Shown piece after piece: positions 19,451-31,783 of a stretch of DNA of 64,000 nt. Made by a program: the position numbers and the translations under genes. The first letter of the stretch is position 1; the number at the start of each line of letters is the position of its first letter. Source of the DNA: Lepisosteus oculatus (Eukaryota > Chordata > Actinopteri > Semionotiformes > Lepisosteidae); the NCBI RefSeq assembly GCF_040954835.1, contig NW_027168309.1, positions 558,001 to 622,000 on the forward strand. Direction: 5' to 3'. The notes beneath the pieces are model-generated. The model saw only the letters and a program-made list of their open reading frames with translations, searched no databases and was not told the origin of the DNA.

Positions 19451-21319
19451 AGGGAGCGCCGCCGCCGCCGGCTTGCAATCATTTAACACGGAGGGCGAGG
19501 CGGCGGCGGTAACCTTTTTCAATGTCGCTCTCCGCTTCCCCCCAAAAAAAGCCAAATGACATGCTAGCACTCGGACACCCTTCAGAAGACTGAAGGGTGG
19601 CTTAAAGCTGGAAGGATTAGGTCTCCCCGTTCCGACGCGACAATCGAACTTCCTTAGGCAGAGAGAAAGCAACATCGAGGAGCGTCAACAAGACTTTAGA
19701 AGCTGCGACACACGCCACTTTCAGTCGCAGACACAGCAGTTTTAAAGGCAGGAATCGCCTTTGCGAACGCCATGAGAAACAGAACGCAAGCTCAGGTCCT
19801 GCGGTTTAACAAACAGCCTCGGCTTTCAAGCGACATTTCTTTTCTGGAGCGAATTCACTTTCAACTTCAAGAAATTCACACAACTTGCGAAATACGAAAT
19901 ACAAATCTGGCTCATCGCTGCACAAGAAATACCGCCGGCTGGCAAGAAAATGACAACGGTGTTTTTCCTTAACGAAAAACTTCCCATGGAGAAAAACAAC
20001 GGCTGTGCGTCTCTGTCGGCTTGATTCAGTTTAATGCAAGTATTCATTCTCCTCCTGGAAAATACAGCTTGCGAAAGATGAAATACAATTCTTGGCTTTT
20101 CTGGGTGAGTGCAGAAGAAATCCTGCCGGCTGGCAGAAGAATTCCAGCCTTTTTTACTCTTTAACCACAAACTTGCGAATGATACAAAGAGAGCGGGGTG
20201 CGTTTCTGTGCAGCTGTTAACTGAACAGCTGCTGCTTCAAGCCCACCCAGGGCTCATTCCGATTTCAACATCATGCCCCCTGAAGGTAGACTGGATTTCT
20301 TTGCGAAGCATTCACCTTTTGGACGTTTCAGGAAAGGTGCGTGTCGATGCCAGACTTGAAAAGCTTTCCATACAAAGAAACAACATAGTGCTTTTGATTG
20401 ATGGGAAACGGCAAGAGCGGTTTGAGCAGCTCCGGCCTCTCAACCGCTTTACAATGTGATCGGCACCTCGGTAGCCAGTTTAGAAGGCTGAAAAGGATGC
20501 TGGAAGCACAGCGACGTTCTAAAACCAGCGCTTGAAAAGCATCTGCATACATAAAATGTCCATTTCCCCAAAGCTGAATCTGCATCTTCAGAAGATTGTC
20601 AGCTATACGTTTTCGTTCTTTGTTTCCTTTTTTTACGACAAGCTTTCGAGAAATGAACTGTCTATTGTGATGAAGGCTGCATTAGAAATTGTGCATCTAG
20701 CTTAGTTCAATGAAATCGGGAGGTGCACCTGTCTCAAGCGGATGGCTCTTTGCAGGCACACTACGGAAACCTGCGGGCGCAAGTTGGGAGAAGTGACTCT
20801 TGCAGAGTGTTGAGCTTCGAGAAGAGGGCTCCGCTCAGGAAGATATTTCCACATGTTGAAGAGTCGCTTTTCGCCCTTTCTTTCCCACATTTTTCCAGTG
20901 CGGTTATTGATCGCGTTCAAAATGTTTTCCCAACGTACGTGTTACCTGCAAAATCACAGTGAAACTGTTATGCCGAAAAGATTCCTAATAGTTATTGTAT
21001 TAGAATAGCTCTCCAATTTCTTAGCCTTCGTACACGCAATGTTTAAGGAAACGCTAGAGTAAATGAAACTGTAAATAGACAGGAGCTCTTCTTAGTTTTC
21101 ATACAAGTTATGATGGCTGCAGCTCCTATCTGCGTCCGGGTGACCGGAGCCAAGGGATTATCTGCGGAACCTTTGATTTATCTCTCGGGCAAGGAGCTAG
21201 ATACGCCCTTTTCATCTCGGTTTGATCACACCTGTGCATTAAAACGCAGTGCTCGGTACCATCGAGGTGTAAGAGGTTCAAGGATGAGCGGGAAACTTTG
21301 TTAATAAGGAGACGGGCAC

Positions 21320-21392
21320 CGCCCAACGTGGGGCTCGAACCCACGACCCTGAGATTAAGAGTCTCATGCTCTACCGACTGAGCTAGCCGGGC
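21320..21392 (-). tRNA. tRNA-Lys-CTT: tRNA-Lys(CTT), U6
   Basis: Gene identical to U1. Upstream base 21407 is G, as in its sister U3. Confidence 0.97.
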
Positions 21393-22213
21393 GCCGGTGG
21401 AGCTGGGGGTTAACTTGTCCCTGTTGACGGCAATTTGACAAGGTATACTTCCTGGCTTTTCATCATGTGCTGACCGGATTCGAGAGTAGCACACCCTGTT
21501 CTTTGTTGATTACTGTACCTCCAGCAGCGCAAATGTCAGTAATCATTGAAATGTACGACCTACAATCTCCTCAGCATGCCCGCGTGGACTCCTCAGTGAT
21601 CATCCTTCTACGTTCTGCTGTAGTTTTCATGCAAGTGAAAACCGTGCTCCAAATAACAGCGGCACAGTTGTATCCTGCGGTAAGCATTCTTCTAATTCCA
21701 TCGTTTTGCTCCAGGTAAAAGGTAGCGCATCATACGGTTGATATTCCAAGGTTTCAGAGTCCGTATTGGATGGCTTGGATGCAGACATCGCTCAGAGCTC
21801 CCAGTATGATTTTCCCGAGTTCAGTTTTGCAGTGTTTTAGTGCTTTACTACTTCCAGTGGGCCTTTGAATGCTCTGCTAAGTAGAGACGTGACATAATTA
21901 CTAATGCGACCGAGTGTGCTGGCTGTTCCTGGTTCGTAATGATTAACGCGAGAAATCAATATAAACATAACTGCTTCGATTTCGAGGTTCAGTTGAAGCT
22001 TTCAAAGAAACTATCAAAGACCTCAGAACAACCGAAGACACATTTGGTCATCTCCGTATTGGTGAAGATTAAAGAGTCCCGCAAGTGTCAAGCTTGCACA
22101 AACACACACGAGAGAGAAACTCAGGACAGAATTTAAAGAAAGGGAGATGCAGACTATTTGAAGGCACTTTGCTAACCCAATGGCATGCTTATGAATCGTG
22201 CATAGGACACACG

Positions 22214-22285
22214 TAGCAGAGGATGGTTTCGATCCATCGACCTCTGGGTTATGGGCCCAGCACGCTTCCGCTGCGCCACTCTGCT
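22214..22285 (-). tRNA. tRNA-iMet-CAT: Initiator tRNA-Met, U6
   Basis: Gene identical to U1. The flanking variants of U3 are present but not the A60G change, so that change arose after the block duplicated or was converted away here. Confidence 0.97.
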
Positions 22286-22564
22286 GACAGCCGCTCTGCG
22301 TGTGGCGCACAACTGCTCTTTTTATTTCCTACATAAGTGATGAAAGAGTTGAAAGTTTCAACGACAAACGCAGACGTCACTTTGAGCGCTTGGTGTTGTA
22401 GCACAAATCATCACATGCTGCTCTACACTGGATTATAAAAGCCGACACATTTTCCAAACATTTTAATGCTGGAGTCACACTGTAGTATTAATAACAGTGC
22501 GATACTCGAGGAGCGTAGTGGGATCGCGGTGGCTCATCAGACCGCCCCGGGACAGGGGGCCCGC

Positions 22565-22647
22565 GTCAGGATGGCCGAGCGGTCTAAGGCGCTGCGTTCA
22601 GGTCGCAGTCTCCCCTGGAGGCGTGGGTTCGAATCCCACTCCTGACA
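22565..22647 (+). tRNA. tRNA-Leu-CAG: tRNA-Leu(CAG), U6
   Basis: Identical to U1. Confidence 0.97.
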
Positions 22648-22998
22648 AAAAGCTTGCTCAGTGCCGTCTCCAGTCGGGTGCAAATGGGTGAAGCAGCCTG
22701 CCGCGGGGAACGTGCGCCGATAGGCGTAGGTGTATCCCCTGCCTCTTCCGATTTAGCTCGTGCTCCATAGGATGGAAGCGGATGCTCTGGCTTTTTGACT
22801 CGAATATAACCTGATCACAACAGAAGGCCGTGCAGCCCAGTGCTGGTTTAAGAATGCCTCGTGTCTTCAGGCCCCTATTCCTTCAGGTTACCCCTTTGGA
22901 ATAGTCGTCCGAAAAAGACGGGAAAGGAAAAGCATGTAAGCTCCCACACACTGCGTTAGCATTAGCGGTTGGAATCTGATGGGAGAAAAGCAACCTGG

Positions 22999-23070
22999 CT
23001 CGCCGTCAAGCAATCCATCCCTGGTCTCCCACGTGACAGGCGGGGATACGCACCACTATACTAACGAGGA
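22999..23070 (-). pseudogene. tRNA-Asp-GTC: tRNA-Asp(GTC) relic, U6
   Basis: Same decay as U1. Marker base 22827 is G. Confidence 0.87.
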
Positions 23071-23479
23071 GCGCTTGCTTGGCGCTTGAAGACACTTCCT
23101 CTTGCGGCTACTACTGTTTCCGGTTTCGTCTTTTCTTTTCATTCCTCCCAGAGGAGCGCATGAAAACGTTTCCATCTGCGCCATCCTCACCCCTCCAATG
23201 CTATGGTCCCTGCTCCTCCTGGTGCACTGCAAACACTCATTCAGCCGGTTCTTTCAGTTTGAATACTTAGGTCTTCAAAGGCTGGAAGTAGGGCGCAAGA
23301 CATGCCAATGCCAAAAGCGTGGCAGTGTGCTTCCAGCTGTGAAATGTCACTGGTGGATGTTGAAGACATTACTTCCAAGGCAGCAGGTCCAAGCGATTTA
23401 GCGTTTGTACAAGAAGCAGGAAGAGAGAAACGGCACTCCGCCTTTTTCTGGGCAGGCCGAAGCGACAGGAGAAGGGCGC

Positions 23480-23561
23480 CGTAGTCGGCAGGATTCGAGC
23501 CGACGCGGGGAGACCCCAATGGCTTTCTAGCCCATCGCCTTAACCGCTCGGCCACGACTAC
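23480..23561 (-). tRNA. tRNA-Ser-AGA: tRNA-Ser(AGA)-like, degenerate, U6
   Basis: Gene as in U1. Flank base 23577 is T, as in U3. Confidence 0.78.
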
Positions 23562-25430
23562 AGGGAGCGCCGCCGCTGCCGGCTTGCAATCATTTAACAC
23601 GGAGGGCGAGGCGGCGGCGGTAACCTTTTTCAATGTCGCTCTCCGCTTCCCCCCAAAAAAAGCCAAATGACATGCTAGCACTCGGACACCCTTCAGAAGA
23701 CTGAAGGGTGGCTTAAAGCTGGAAGGATTAGGTCTCCCCGTTCCGACGCGACAATCGAACTTCCTTAGGCAGAGAGAAAGCAACATCGAGGAGCGTCAAC
23801 AAGACTTTAGAAGCTGCGACACACGCCACTTTCAGTCGCAGACACAGCAGTTTTAAAGGCAGGAATCGCCTTTGCGAACGCCATGAGAAACAGAACGCAA
23901 GCTCAGGTCCTGCGGTTTAACAAACAGCCTCGGCTTTCAAGCGACATTTCTTTTCTGGAGCGAATTCACTTTCAACTTCAAGAAATTCACACAACTTGCG
24001 AAATACGAAATACAAATCTGGCTCATCGCTGCACAAGAAATACCGCCGGCTGGCAAGAAAATGACAACGGTGTTTTTCCTTAACGAAAAACTTCCCATGG
24101 AGAAAAACAACGGCTGTGCGTCTCTGTCGGCTTGATTCAGTTTAATGCAAGTATTCATTCTCCTCCTGGAAAATACAGCTTGCGAAAGATGAAATACAAT
24201 TCTTGGCTTTTCTGGGTGAGTGCAGAAGAAATCCTGCCGGCTGGCAGAAGAATTCCAGCCTTTTTTACTCTTTAACCACAAACTTGCGAATGATACAAAG
24301 CAAGCGGGGTGCGTTTCTGTGCAGCTGTTAACTGAACAGCTGCTGCTTCAAGCCCACCCAGGGCTCATTCCGATTTCAACATCATGCCCCCTGAAGGTAG
24401 ACTGGATTTCTTTGCGAAGCATTCACCTTTTGGACGTTTCAGGAAAGGTGCGTGTCGATGCCAGACTTGAAAAGCTTTCCATACAAAGAAACAACATAGT
24501 GCTTTTGATTGATGGGAAACGGCAAGAGCGGTTTGAGCAGCTCCGGCCTCTCAACCGCTTTACAATGTGATCGGCACCTCGGTAGCCAGTTTAGAAGGCT
24601 GAAAAGGATGCTGGAAGCACAGCGACGTTCTAAAACCAGCGCTTGAAAAGCATCTGCATACATAAAATGTCCATTTCCCCAAAGCTGAATCTGCATCTTC
24701 AGAAGATTGTCAGCTATACGTTTTCGTTCTTTGTTTCCTTTTTTTACGACAAGCTTTCGAGAAATGAACTGTCTATTGTGATGAAGGCTGCGTTAGAAAT
24801 TGTGCATCTAGCTTAGTTCAATGAAATCGGGAGGTGCACCTGTCTCAAGCGGATGGCTCTTTGCAGGCACACTACGGAAACCTGCGGGCGCAAGTTGGGA
24901 GAAGTGACTCTTGCAGAGTGTTGAGCTTCGAGAAGAGGGCTCCGCTCAGGAAGATATTTCCACATGTTGAAGAGTCGCTTTTCGCCCTTTCTTTCCCACA
25001 TTTTTCCAGTGCGGTTATTGATCGCGTTCAAAATGTTTTCCCAACGTACGTGTTACCTGCAAAATCACAGTGAAACTGTTATGCCGAAAAGATTCCTAAT
25101 AGTTATTGTATTAGAATAGCTCTCCAATTTCTTAGCCTTCGTACACGCAATGTTTAAGGAAACGCTAGAGTAAATGAAACTGTAAATAGACAGGAGCTCT
25201 TCTTAGTTTTCATACAAGTTATGATGGCTGCAGCTCCTATCTGCGTCCGGGTGACCGGAGCCAAGGGATTATCTGCGGAACCTTTGATTTATCTCTCGGG
25301 CAAGGAGCTAGATACGCCCTTTTCATCTCGGTTTGATCACACCTGTGCATTAAAACGCAGTGCTCGGTACCATCGAGGTGTAAGAGGTTCAAGGATGAGC
25401 GGGAAACTTTGTTAATAAGGAGACGGGCAC

Positions 25431-25503
25431 CGCCCAACGTGGGGCTCGAACCCACGACCCTGAGATTAAGAGTCTCATGCTCTACCGACTGAGCTAGCCG
25501 GGC
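25431..25503 (-). tRNA. tRNA-Lys-CTT: tRNA-Lys(CTT), U7
   Basis: Gene identical to U1. Upstream base 25518 is T. A private A lies further upstream near 25633. Confidence 0.97.
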
Positions 25504-26324
25504 GCCGGTGGAGCTGGTGGTTAACTTGTCCCTGTTGACGGCAATTTGACAAGGTATACTTCCTGGCTTTTCATCATGTGCTGACCGGATTCGAGAGTAG
25601 CACACCCTGTTCTTTGTTGATTACTGTACCTCAAGCAGCGCAAATGTCAGTAATCATTGAAATGTACGACCTACAATCTCCTCAGCATGCCCGCGTGGAC
25701 TCCTCAGTGATCATCCTTCTACGTTCTGCTGTAGTTTTCATGCAAGTGAAAACCGTGCTCCAAATAACAGCGGCACAGTTGTATCCTGCGGTAAGCATTC
25801 TTCTAATTCCATCGTTTTGCTCCAGGTAAAAGGTAGCGCATCATACGGTTGATATTCCAAGGTTTCAGAGTCCGTATTGGATGGCTTGGATGCAGACATC
25901 GCTCAGAGCTCCCAGTATGATTTTCCCGAGTTCAGTTTTGCAGTGTTTTAGTGCTTTACTACTTCCAGTGGGCCTTTGAATGCTCTGCTAAGTAGAGACG
26001 TGACATAATTACTAATGCGACCGAGTGTGCTGGCTGTTCCTGGTTCGTAATGATTAACGCGAGAAATCAATATAAACATAACTGCTTCGATTTCGAGGTT
26101 CAGTTGAAGCTTTCAAAGAAACTATCAAAGACCTCAGAACAACCGAAGACACATTTGGTCATCTCCGTATTGGTGAAGATTAAAGAGTCCCGCAAGTGTC
26201 AAGCTTGCACAAACACACACGAGAGAGAAACTCAGGACAGAATTTAAAGAAAGGGAGATGCAGACTATTTGAAGGCACTTTGCTAACCCAATGGCACGCT
26301 TATGAATCGTGCATAGGACACATG

Positions 26325-26396
26325 TAGCAGAGGATGGTTTCGATCCATCGACCTCTGGGTTATGGGCCCAGCACGCTTCCGCTGCGCCACTCTGCT
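26325..26396 (-). tRNA. tRNA-iMet-CAT: Initiator tRNA-Met, U7
   Basis: Identical to U1. Confidence 0.97.
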
Positions 26397-26675
26397 GACG
26401 GCCTCTCTGCGTGTGGCGCACAACTGCTCTTTTTATTTCCTACATAAGTGATGAAAGAGTTGAAAGTTTCAACGACAAACGCAGACGTCACTTTGAGCGC
26501 TTGGTGTTGTAGCACAAATCATCACATGCTGCTCTACACTGGATTATAAAAGCCGACACATTTTCCAAACATTTTAATGCTGGAGTCACACTGTAGTATT
26601 AATAACAGTGCGATACTCGAGGAGCGTAGTGGGATCGCGGTGGCTCATCAGACCGCCCCGGGACAGGGGGCCCGC

Positions 26676-26758
26676 GTCAGGATGGCCGAGCGGTCTAAGG
26701 CGCTGCGTTCAGGTCGCAGTCTCCCCTGGAGGCGTGGGTTCGAATCCCACTCCTGACA
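26676..26758 (+). tRNA. tRNA-Leu-CAG: tRNA-Leu(CAG), U7
   Basis: Identical to U1. Confidence 0.97.
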
Positions 26759-27109
26759 AAAAGCTTGCTCAGTGCCGTCTCCAGTCGGGTGCAAATGGGT
26801 GAAGCAGCCTGCCGCGGGGAACGTGCGCCGATAGGCGTAGGTGTATCCCCTGCCTCTTCCGATTTAGCTCGTGCTCCATAGGATGGAAGCGGATGCTCTG
26901 GCTTTTTGACTCGAATATAACCTGATCACAACAGAAGGCCGTGCAGCCCAGTGCTGGTTTAAGAATGCCTCGTGTCTTCAGGCCCCTATTCCTTCAGGTT
27001 ACCCCTTTGGAATAGTCGTCCGAAAAAGACGGGAAAGGAAAAGCATGTAAGCTCCCACACACTGCGTTAGCATTAGCGGTTGGAATCTGATGGGAGAAAA
27101 GCAACCTGG

Positions 27110-27181
27110 CTCGCCGTCAAGCAATCCATCCCTGGTCTCCCACGTGACAGGCGGGGATACGCACCACTATACTAACGAGGA
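27110..27181 (-). pseudogene. tRNA-Asp-GTC: tRNA-Asp(GTC) relic, U7
   Basis: Same decay as U1. From this unit on, the marker base (26938 here) is always G. Confidence 0.87.
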
Positions 27182-27590
27182 GCGCTTGCTTGGCGCTTGA
27201 AGACACTTCCTCTTGCGGCTACTACTGTTTCCGGTTTCGTCTTTTCTTTTCATTCCTCCCAGAGGAGCGCATGAAAACGTTTCCATCTGCGCCATCCTCA
27301 CCCCTCCAATGCTATGGTCCCTGCTCCTCCTGGTGCACTGCAAACACTCATTCAGCCGGTTCTTTCAGTTTGAATACTTAGGTCTTCAAAGGCTGGAAGT
27401 AGGGCGCAAGACATGCCAATGCCAAAAGCGTGGCAGTGTGCTTCCAGCTGTGAAATGTCACTGGTGGATGTTGAAGACATTACTTCCAAGGCAGCAGGTC
27501 CAAGCGATTTAGCGTTTGTACAAGAAGCAGGAAGAGAGAAACGGCACTCCGCCTTTTTCTGGGCAGGCCGAAGCGACAGGAGAAGGGCGC

Positions 27591-27672
27591 CGTAGTCGGC
27601 AGGATTCGAGCCGACGCGGGGAGACCCCAATGGCTTTCTAGCCCATCGCCTTAACCGCTCGGCCACGACTAC
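27591..27672 (-). tRNA. tRNA-Ser-AGA: tRNA-Ser(AGA)-like, degenerate, U7
   Basis: Gene as in U1. Flank base 27688 is C. Confidence 0.78.
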
Positions 27673-29541
27673 AGGGAGCGCCGCCGCCGCCGGCTTGCAA
27701 TCATTTAACACGGAGGGCGAGGCGGCGGCGGTAACCTTTTTCAATGTCGCTCTCCGCTTCCCCCCAAAAAAAGCCAAATGACATGCTAGCACTCGGACAC
27801 CCTTCAGAAGACTGAAGGGTGGCTTAAAGCTGGAAGGATTAGGTCTCCCCGTTCCGACGCGACAATCGAACTTCCTTAGGCAGAGAGAAAGCAACATCGA
27901 GGAGCGTCAACAAGACTTTAGAAGCTGCGACACACGCCACTTTCAGTCGCAGACACAGCAGTTTTAAAGGCAGGAATCGCCTTTGCGAACGCCATGAGAA
28001 ACAGAACGCAAGCTCAGGTCCTGCGGTTTAACAAACAGCCTCGGCTTTCAAGCGACATTTCTTTTCTGGAGCGAATTCACTTTCAACTTCAAGAAATTCA
28101 CACAACTTGCGAAATACGAAATACAAATCTGGCTCATCGCTGCACAAGAAATACCGCCGGCTGGCAAGAAAATGACAACGGTGTTTTTCCTTAACGAAAA
28201 ACTTCCCATGGAGAAAAACAACGGCTGTGCGTCTCTGTCGGCTTGATTCAGTTTAATGCAAGTATTCATTCTCCTCCTGGAAAATACAGCTTGCGAAAGA
28301 TGAAATACAATTCTTGGCTTTTCTGGGTGAGTGCAGAAGAAATCCTGCCGGCTGGCAGAAGAATTCCAGCCTTTTTTACTCTTTAACCACAAACTTGCGA
28401 ATGATACAAAGCAAGCGGGGTGCGTTTCTGTGCAGCTGTTAACTGAACAGCTGCTGCTTCAAGCCCACCCAGGGCTCATTCCGATTTCAACATCATGCCC
28501 CCTGAAGGTAGACTGGATTTCTTTGCGAAGCATTCACCTTTTGGACGTTTCAGGAAAGGTGCGTGTCGATGCCAGACTTGAAAAGCTTTCCATACAAAGA
28601 AACAACATAGTGCTTTTGATTGATGGGAAACGGCAAGAGCGGTTTGAGCAGCTCCGGCCTCTCAACCGCTTTACAATGTGATCGGCACCTCGGTAGCCAG
28701 TTTAGAAGGCTGAAAAGGATGCTGGAAGCACAGCGACGTTCTAAAACCAGCGCTTGAAAAGCATCTGCATACATAAAATGTCCATTTCCCCAAAGCTGAA
28801 TCTGCATCTTCAGAAGATTGTCAGCTATACGTTTTCGTTCTTTGTTTCCTTTTTTTACGACAAGCTTTCGAGAAATGAACTGTCTATTGTGATGAAGGCT
28901 GCGTTAGAAATTGTGCATCTAGCTTAGTTCAATGAAATCGGGAGGTGCACCTGTCTCAAGCGGATGGCTCTTTGCAGGCACACTACGGAAACCTGCGGGC
29001 GCAAGTTGGGAGAAGTGACTCTTGCAGAGTGTTGAGCTTCGAGAAGAGGGCTCCGCTCAGGAAGATATTTCCACATGTTGAAGAGTCGCTTTTCGCCCTT
29101 TCTTTCCCACATTTTTCCAGTGCGGTTATTGATCGCGTTCAAAATGTTTTCCCAACGTACGTGTTACCTGCAAAATCACAGTGAAACTGTTATGCCGAAA
29201 AGATTCCTAATAGTTATTGTATTAGAATAGCTCTCCAATTTCTTAGCCTTCGTACACGCAATGTTTAAGGAAACGCTAGAGTAAATGAAACTGTAAATAG
29301 ACAGGAGCTCTTCTTAGTTTTCATACAAGTTATGATGGCTGCAGCTCCTATCTGCGTCCGGGTGACCGGAGCCAAGGGATTATCTGCGGAACCTTTGATT
29401 TATCTCTCGGGCAAGGAGCTAGATACGCCCTTTTCATCTCGGTTTGATCACACCTGTGCATTAAAACGCAGTGCTCGGTACCATCGAGGTGTAAGAGGTT
29501 CAAGGATGAGCGGGAAACTTTGTTAATAAGGAGACGGGCAC

Positions 29542-29614
29542 CGCCCAACGTGGGGCTCGAACCCACGACCCTGAGATTAAGAGTCTCATGCTCTACCGAC
29601 TGAGCTAGCCGGGC
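29542..29614 (-). tRNA. tRNA-Lys-CTT: tRNA-Lys(CTT), U8
   Basis: Gene identical to U1. Upstream base 29629 is G. Confidence 0.97.
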
Positions 29615-30435
29615 GCCGGTGGAGCTGGGGGTTAACTTGTCCCTGTTGACGGCAATTTGACAAGGTATACTTCCTGGCTTTTCATCATGTGCTGACCGGA
29701 TTCGAGAGTAGCACACCCTGTTCTTTGTTGATTACTGTACCTCCAGCAGCGCAAATGTCAGTAATCATTGAAATGTACGACCTACAATCTCCTCAGCATG
29801 CCCGCGTGGACTCCTCAGTGATCATCCTTCTACGTTCTGCTGTAGTTTTCATGCAAGTGAAAACCGTGCTCCAAATAACAGCGGCACAGTTGTATCCTGC
29901 GGTAAGCATTCTTCTAATTCCATCGTTTTGCTCCAGGTAAAAGGTAGCGCATCATACGGTTGATATTCCAAGGTTTCAGAGTCCGTATTGGATGGCTTGG
30001 ATGCAGACATCGCTCAGAGCTCCCAGTATGATTTTCCCGAGTTCAGTTTTGCAGTGTTTTAGTGCTTTACTACTTCCAGTGGGCCTTTGAATGCTCTGCT
30101 AAGTAGAGACGTGACATAATTACTAATGCGACCGAGTGTGCTGGCTGTTCCTGGTTCGTAATGATTAACGCGAGAAATCAATATAAACATAACTGCTTCG
30201 ATTTCGAGGTTCAGTTGAAGCTTTCAAAGAAACTATCAAAGACCTCAGAACAACCGAAGACACATTTGGTCATCTCCGTATTGGTGAAGATTAAAGAGTC
30301 CCGCAAGTGTCAAGCTTGCACAAACACACACGAGAGAGAAACTCAGGACAGAATTTAAAGAAAGGGAGATGCAGACTATTTGAAGGCACTTTGCTAACCC
30401 AATGGCACGCTTATGAATCGTGCATAGGACACATG

Positions 30436-30507
30436 TAGCAGAGGATGGTTTCGATCCATCGACCTCTGGGTTATGGGCCCAGCACGCTTCCGCTGCGCCA
30501 CTCTGCT
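30436..30507 (-). tRNA. tRNA-iMet-CAT: Initiator tRNA-Met, U8
   Basis: Identical to U1. Confidence 0.97.
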
Positions 30508-30786
30508 GACGGCCTCTCTGCGTGTGGCGCACAACTGCTCTTTTTATTTCCTACATAAGTGATGAAAGAGTTGAAAGTTTCAACGACAAACGCAGACGTC
30601 ACTTTGAGCGCTTGGTGTTGTAGCACAAATCATCACATGCTGCTCTACACTGGATTATAAAAGCCGACACATTTTCCAAACATTTTAATGCTGGAGTCAC
30701 ACTGTAGTATTAATAACAGTGCGATACTCGAGGAGCGTAGTGGGATCGCGGTGGCTCATCAGACCGCCCCGGGACAGGGGGCCCGC

Positions 30787-30869
30787 GTCAGGATGGCCGA
30801 GCGGTCTAAGGCGCTGCGTTCAGGTCGCAGTCTCCCCTGGAGGCGTGGGTTCGAATCCCACTCCTGACA
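30787..30869 (+). tRNA. tRNA-Leu-CAG: tRNA-Leu(CAG), U8
   Basis: Identical to U1. Confidence 0.97.
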
Positions 30870-31220
30870 AAAAGCTTGCTCAGTGCCGTCTCCAGTCGGG
30901 TGCAAATGGGTGAAGCAGCCTGCCGCGGGGAACGTGCGCCGATAGGCGTAGGTGTATCCCCTGCCTCTTCCGATTTAGCTCGTGCTCCATAGGATGGAAG
31001 CGGATGCTCTGGCTTTTTGACTCGAATATAACCTGATCACAACAGAAGGCCGTGCAGCCCAGTGCTGGTTTAAGAATGCCTCGTGTCTTCAGGCCCCTAT
31101 TCCTTCAGGTTACCCCTTTGGAATAGTCGTCCGAAAAAGACGGGAAAGGAAAAGCATGTAAGCTCCCACACACTGCGTTAGCATTAGCGGTTGGAATCTG
31201 ATGGGAGAAAAGCAACCTGG

Positions 31221-31292
31221 CTCGCCGTCAAGCAATCCATCCCTGGTCTCCCACGTGACAGGCGGGGATACGCACCACTATACTAACGAGGA
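31221..31292 (-). pseudogene. tRNA-Asp-GTC: tRNA-Asp(GTC) relic, U8
   Basis: Same decay as U1. Confidence 0.87.
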
Positions 31293-31701
31293 GCGCTTGC
31301 TTGGCGCTTGAAGACACTTCCTCTTGCGGCTACTACTGTTTCCGGTTTCGTCTTTTCTTTTCATTCCTCCCAGAGGAGCGCATGAAAACGTTTCCATCTG
31401 CGCCATCCTCACCCCTCCAATGCTATGGTCCCTGCTCCTCCTGGTGCACTGCAAACACTCATTCAGCCGGTTCTTTCAGTTTGAATACTTAGGTCTTCAA
31501 AGGCTGGAAGTAGGGCGCAAGACATGCCAATGCCAAAAGCGTGGCAGTGTGCTTCCAGCTGTGAAATGTCACTGGTGGATGTTGAAGACATTACTTCCAA
31601 GGCAGCAGGTCCAAGCGATTTAGCGTTTGTACAAGAAGCAGGAAGAGAGAAACGGCACTCCGCCTTTTTCTGGGCAGGCCGAAGCGACAGGAGAAGGGCG
31701 C

Positions 31702-31783
31702 CGTAGTCGGCAGGATTCGAGCCGACGCGGGGAGACCCCAATGGCTTTCTAGCCCATCGCCTTAACCGCTCGGCCACGACTAC
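31702..31783 (-). tRNA. tRNA-Ser-AGA: tRNA-Ser(AGA)-like, degenerate, U8
   Basis: Gene as in U1. Flank base 31799 is C. Confidence 0.78.

Larger units (their letters stand above)
12334..24666. repeat. Higher-order block B (units U4-U6), duplicate of block A
   Basis: Repeats the ordered variants of block A at 13334, 15678, 15741 (U4), at 18113, 18383, 18484, 18522 (U5) and at 20681, 21407, 22186, 22212 (U6). Differences from block A that I noticed are few: U1 base 31, base 564 and base 3022 against U4, and bases 9894 and 11942 of U3 against U6. U7 does not continue the pattern, so only two blocks are visible here. Confidence 0.9.
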
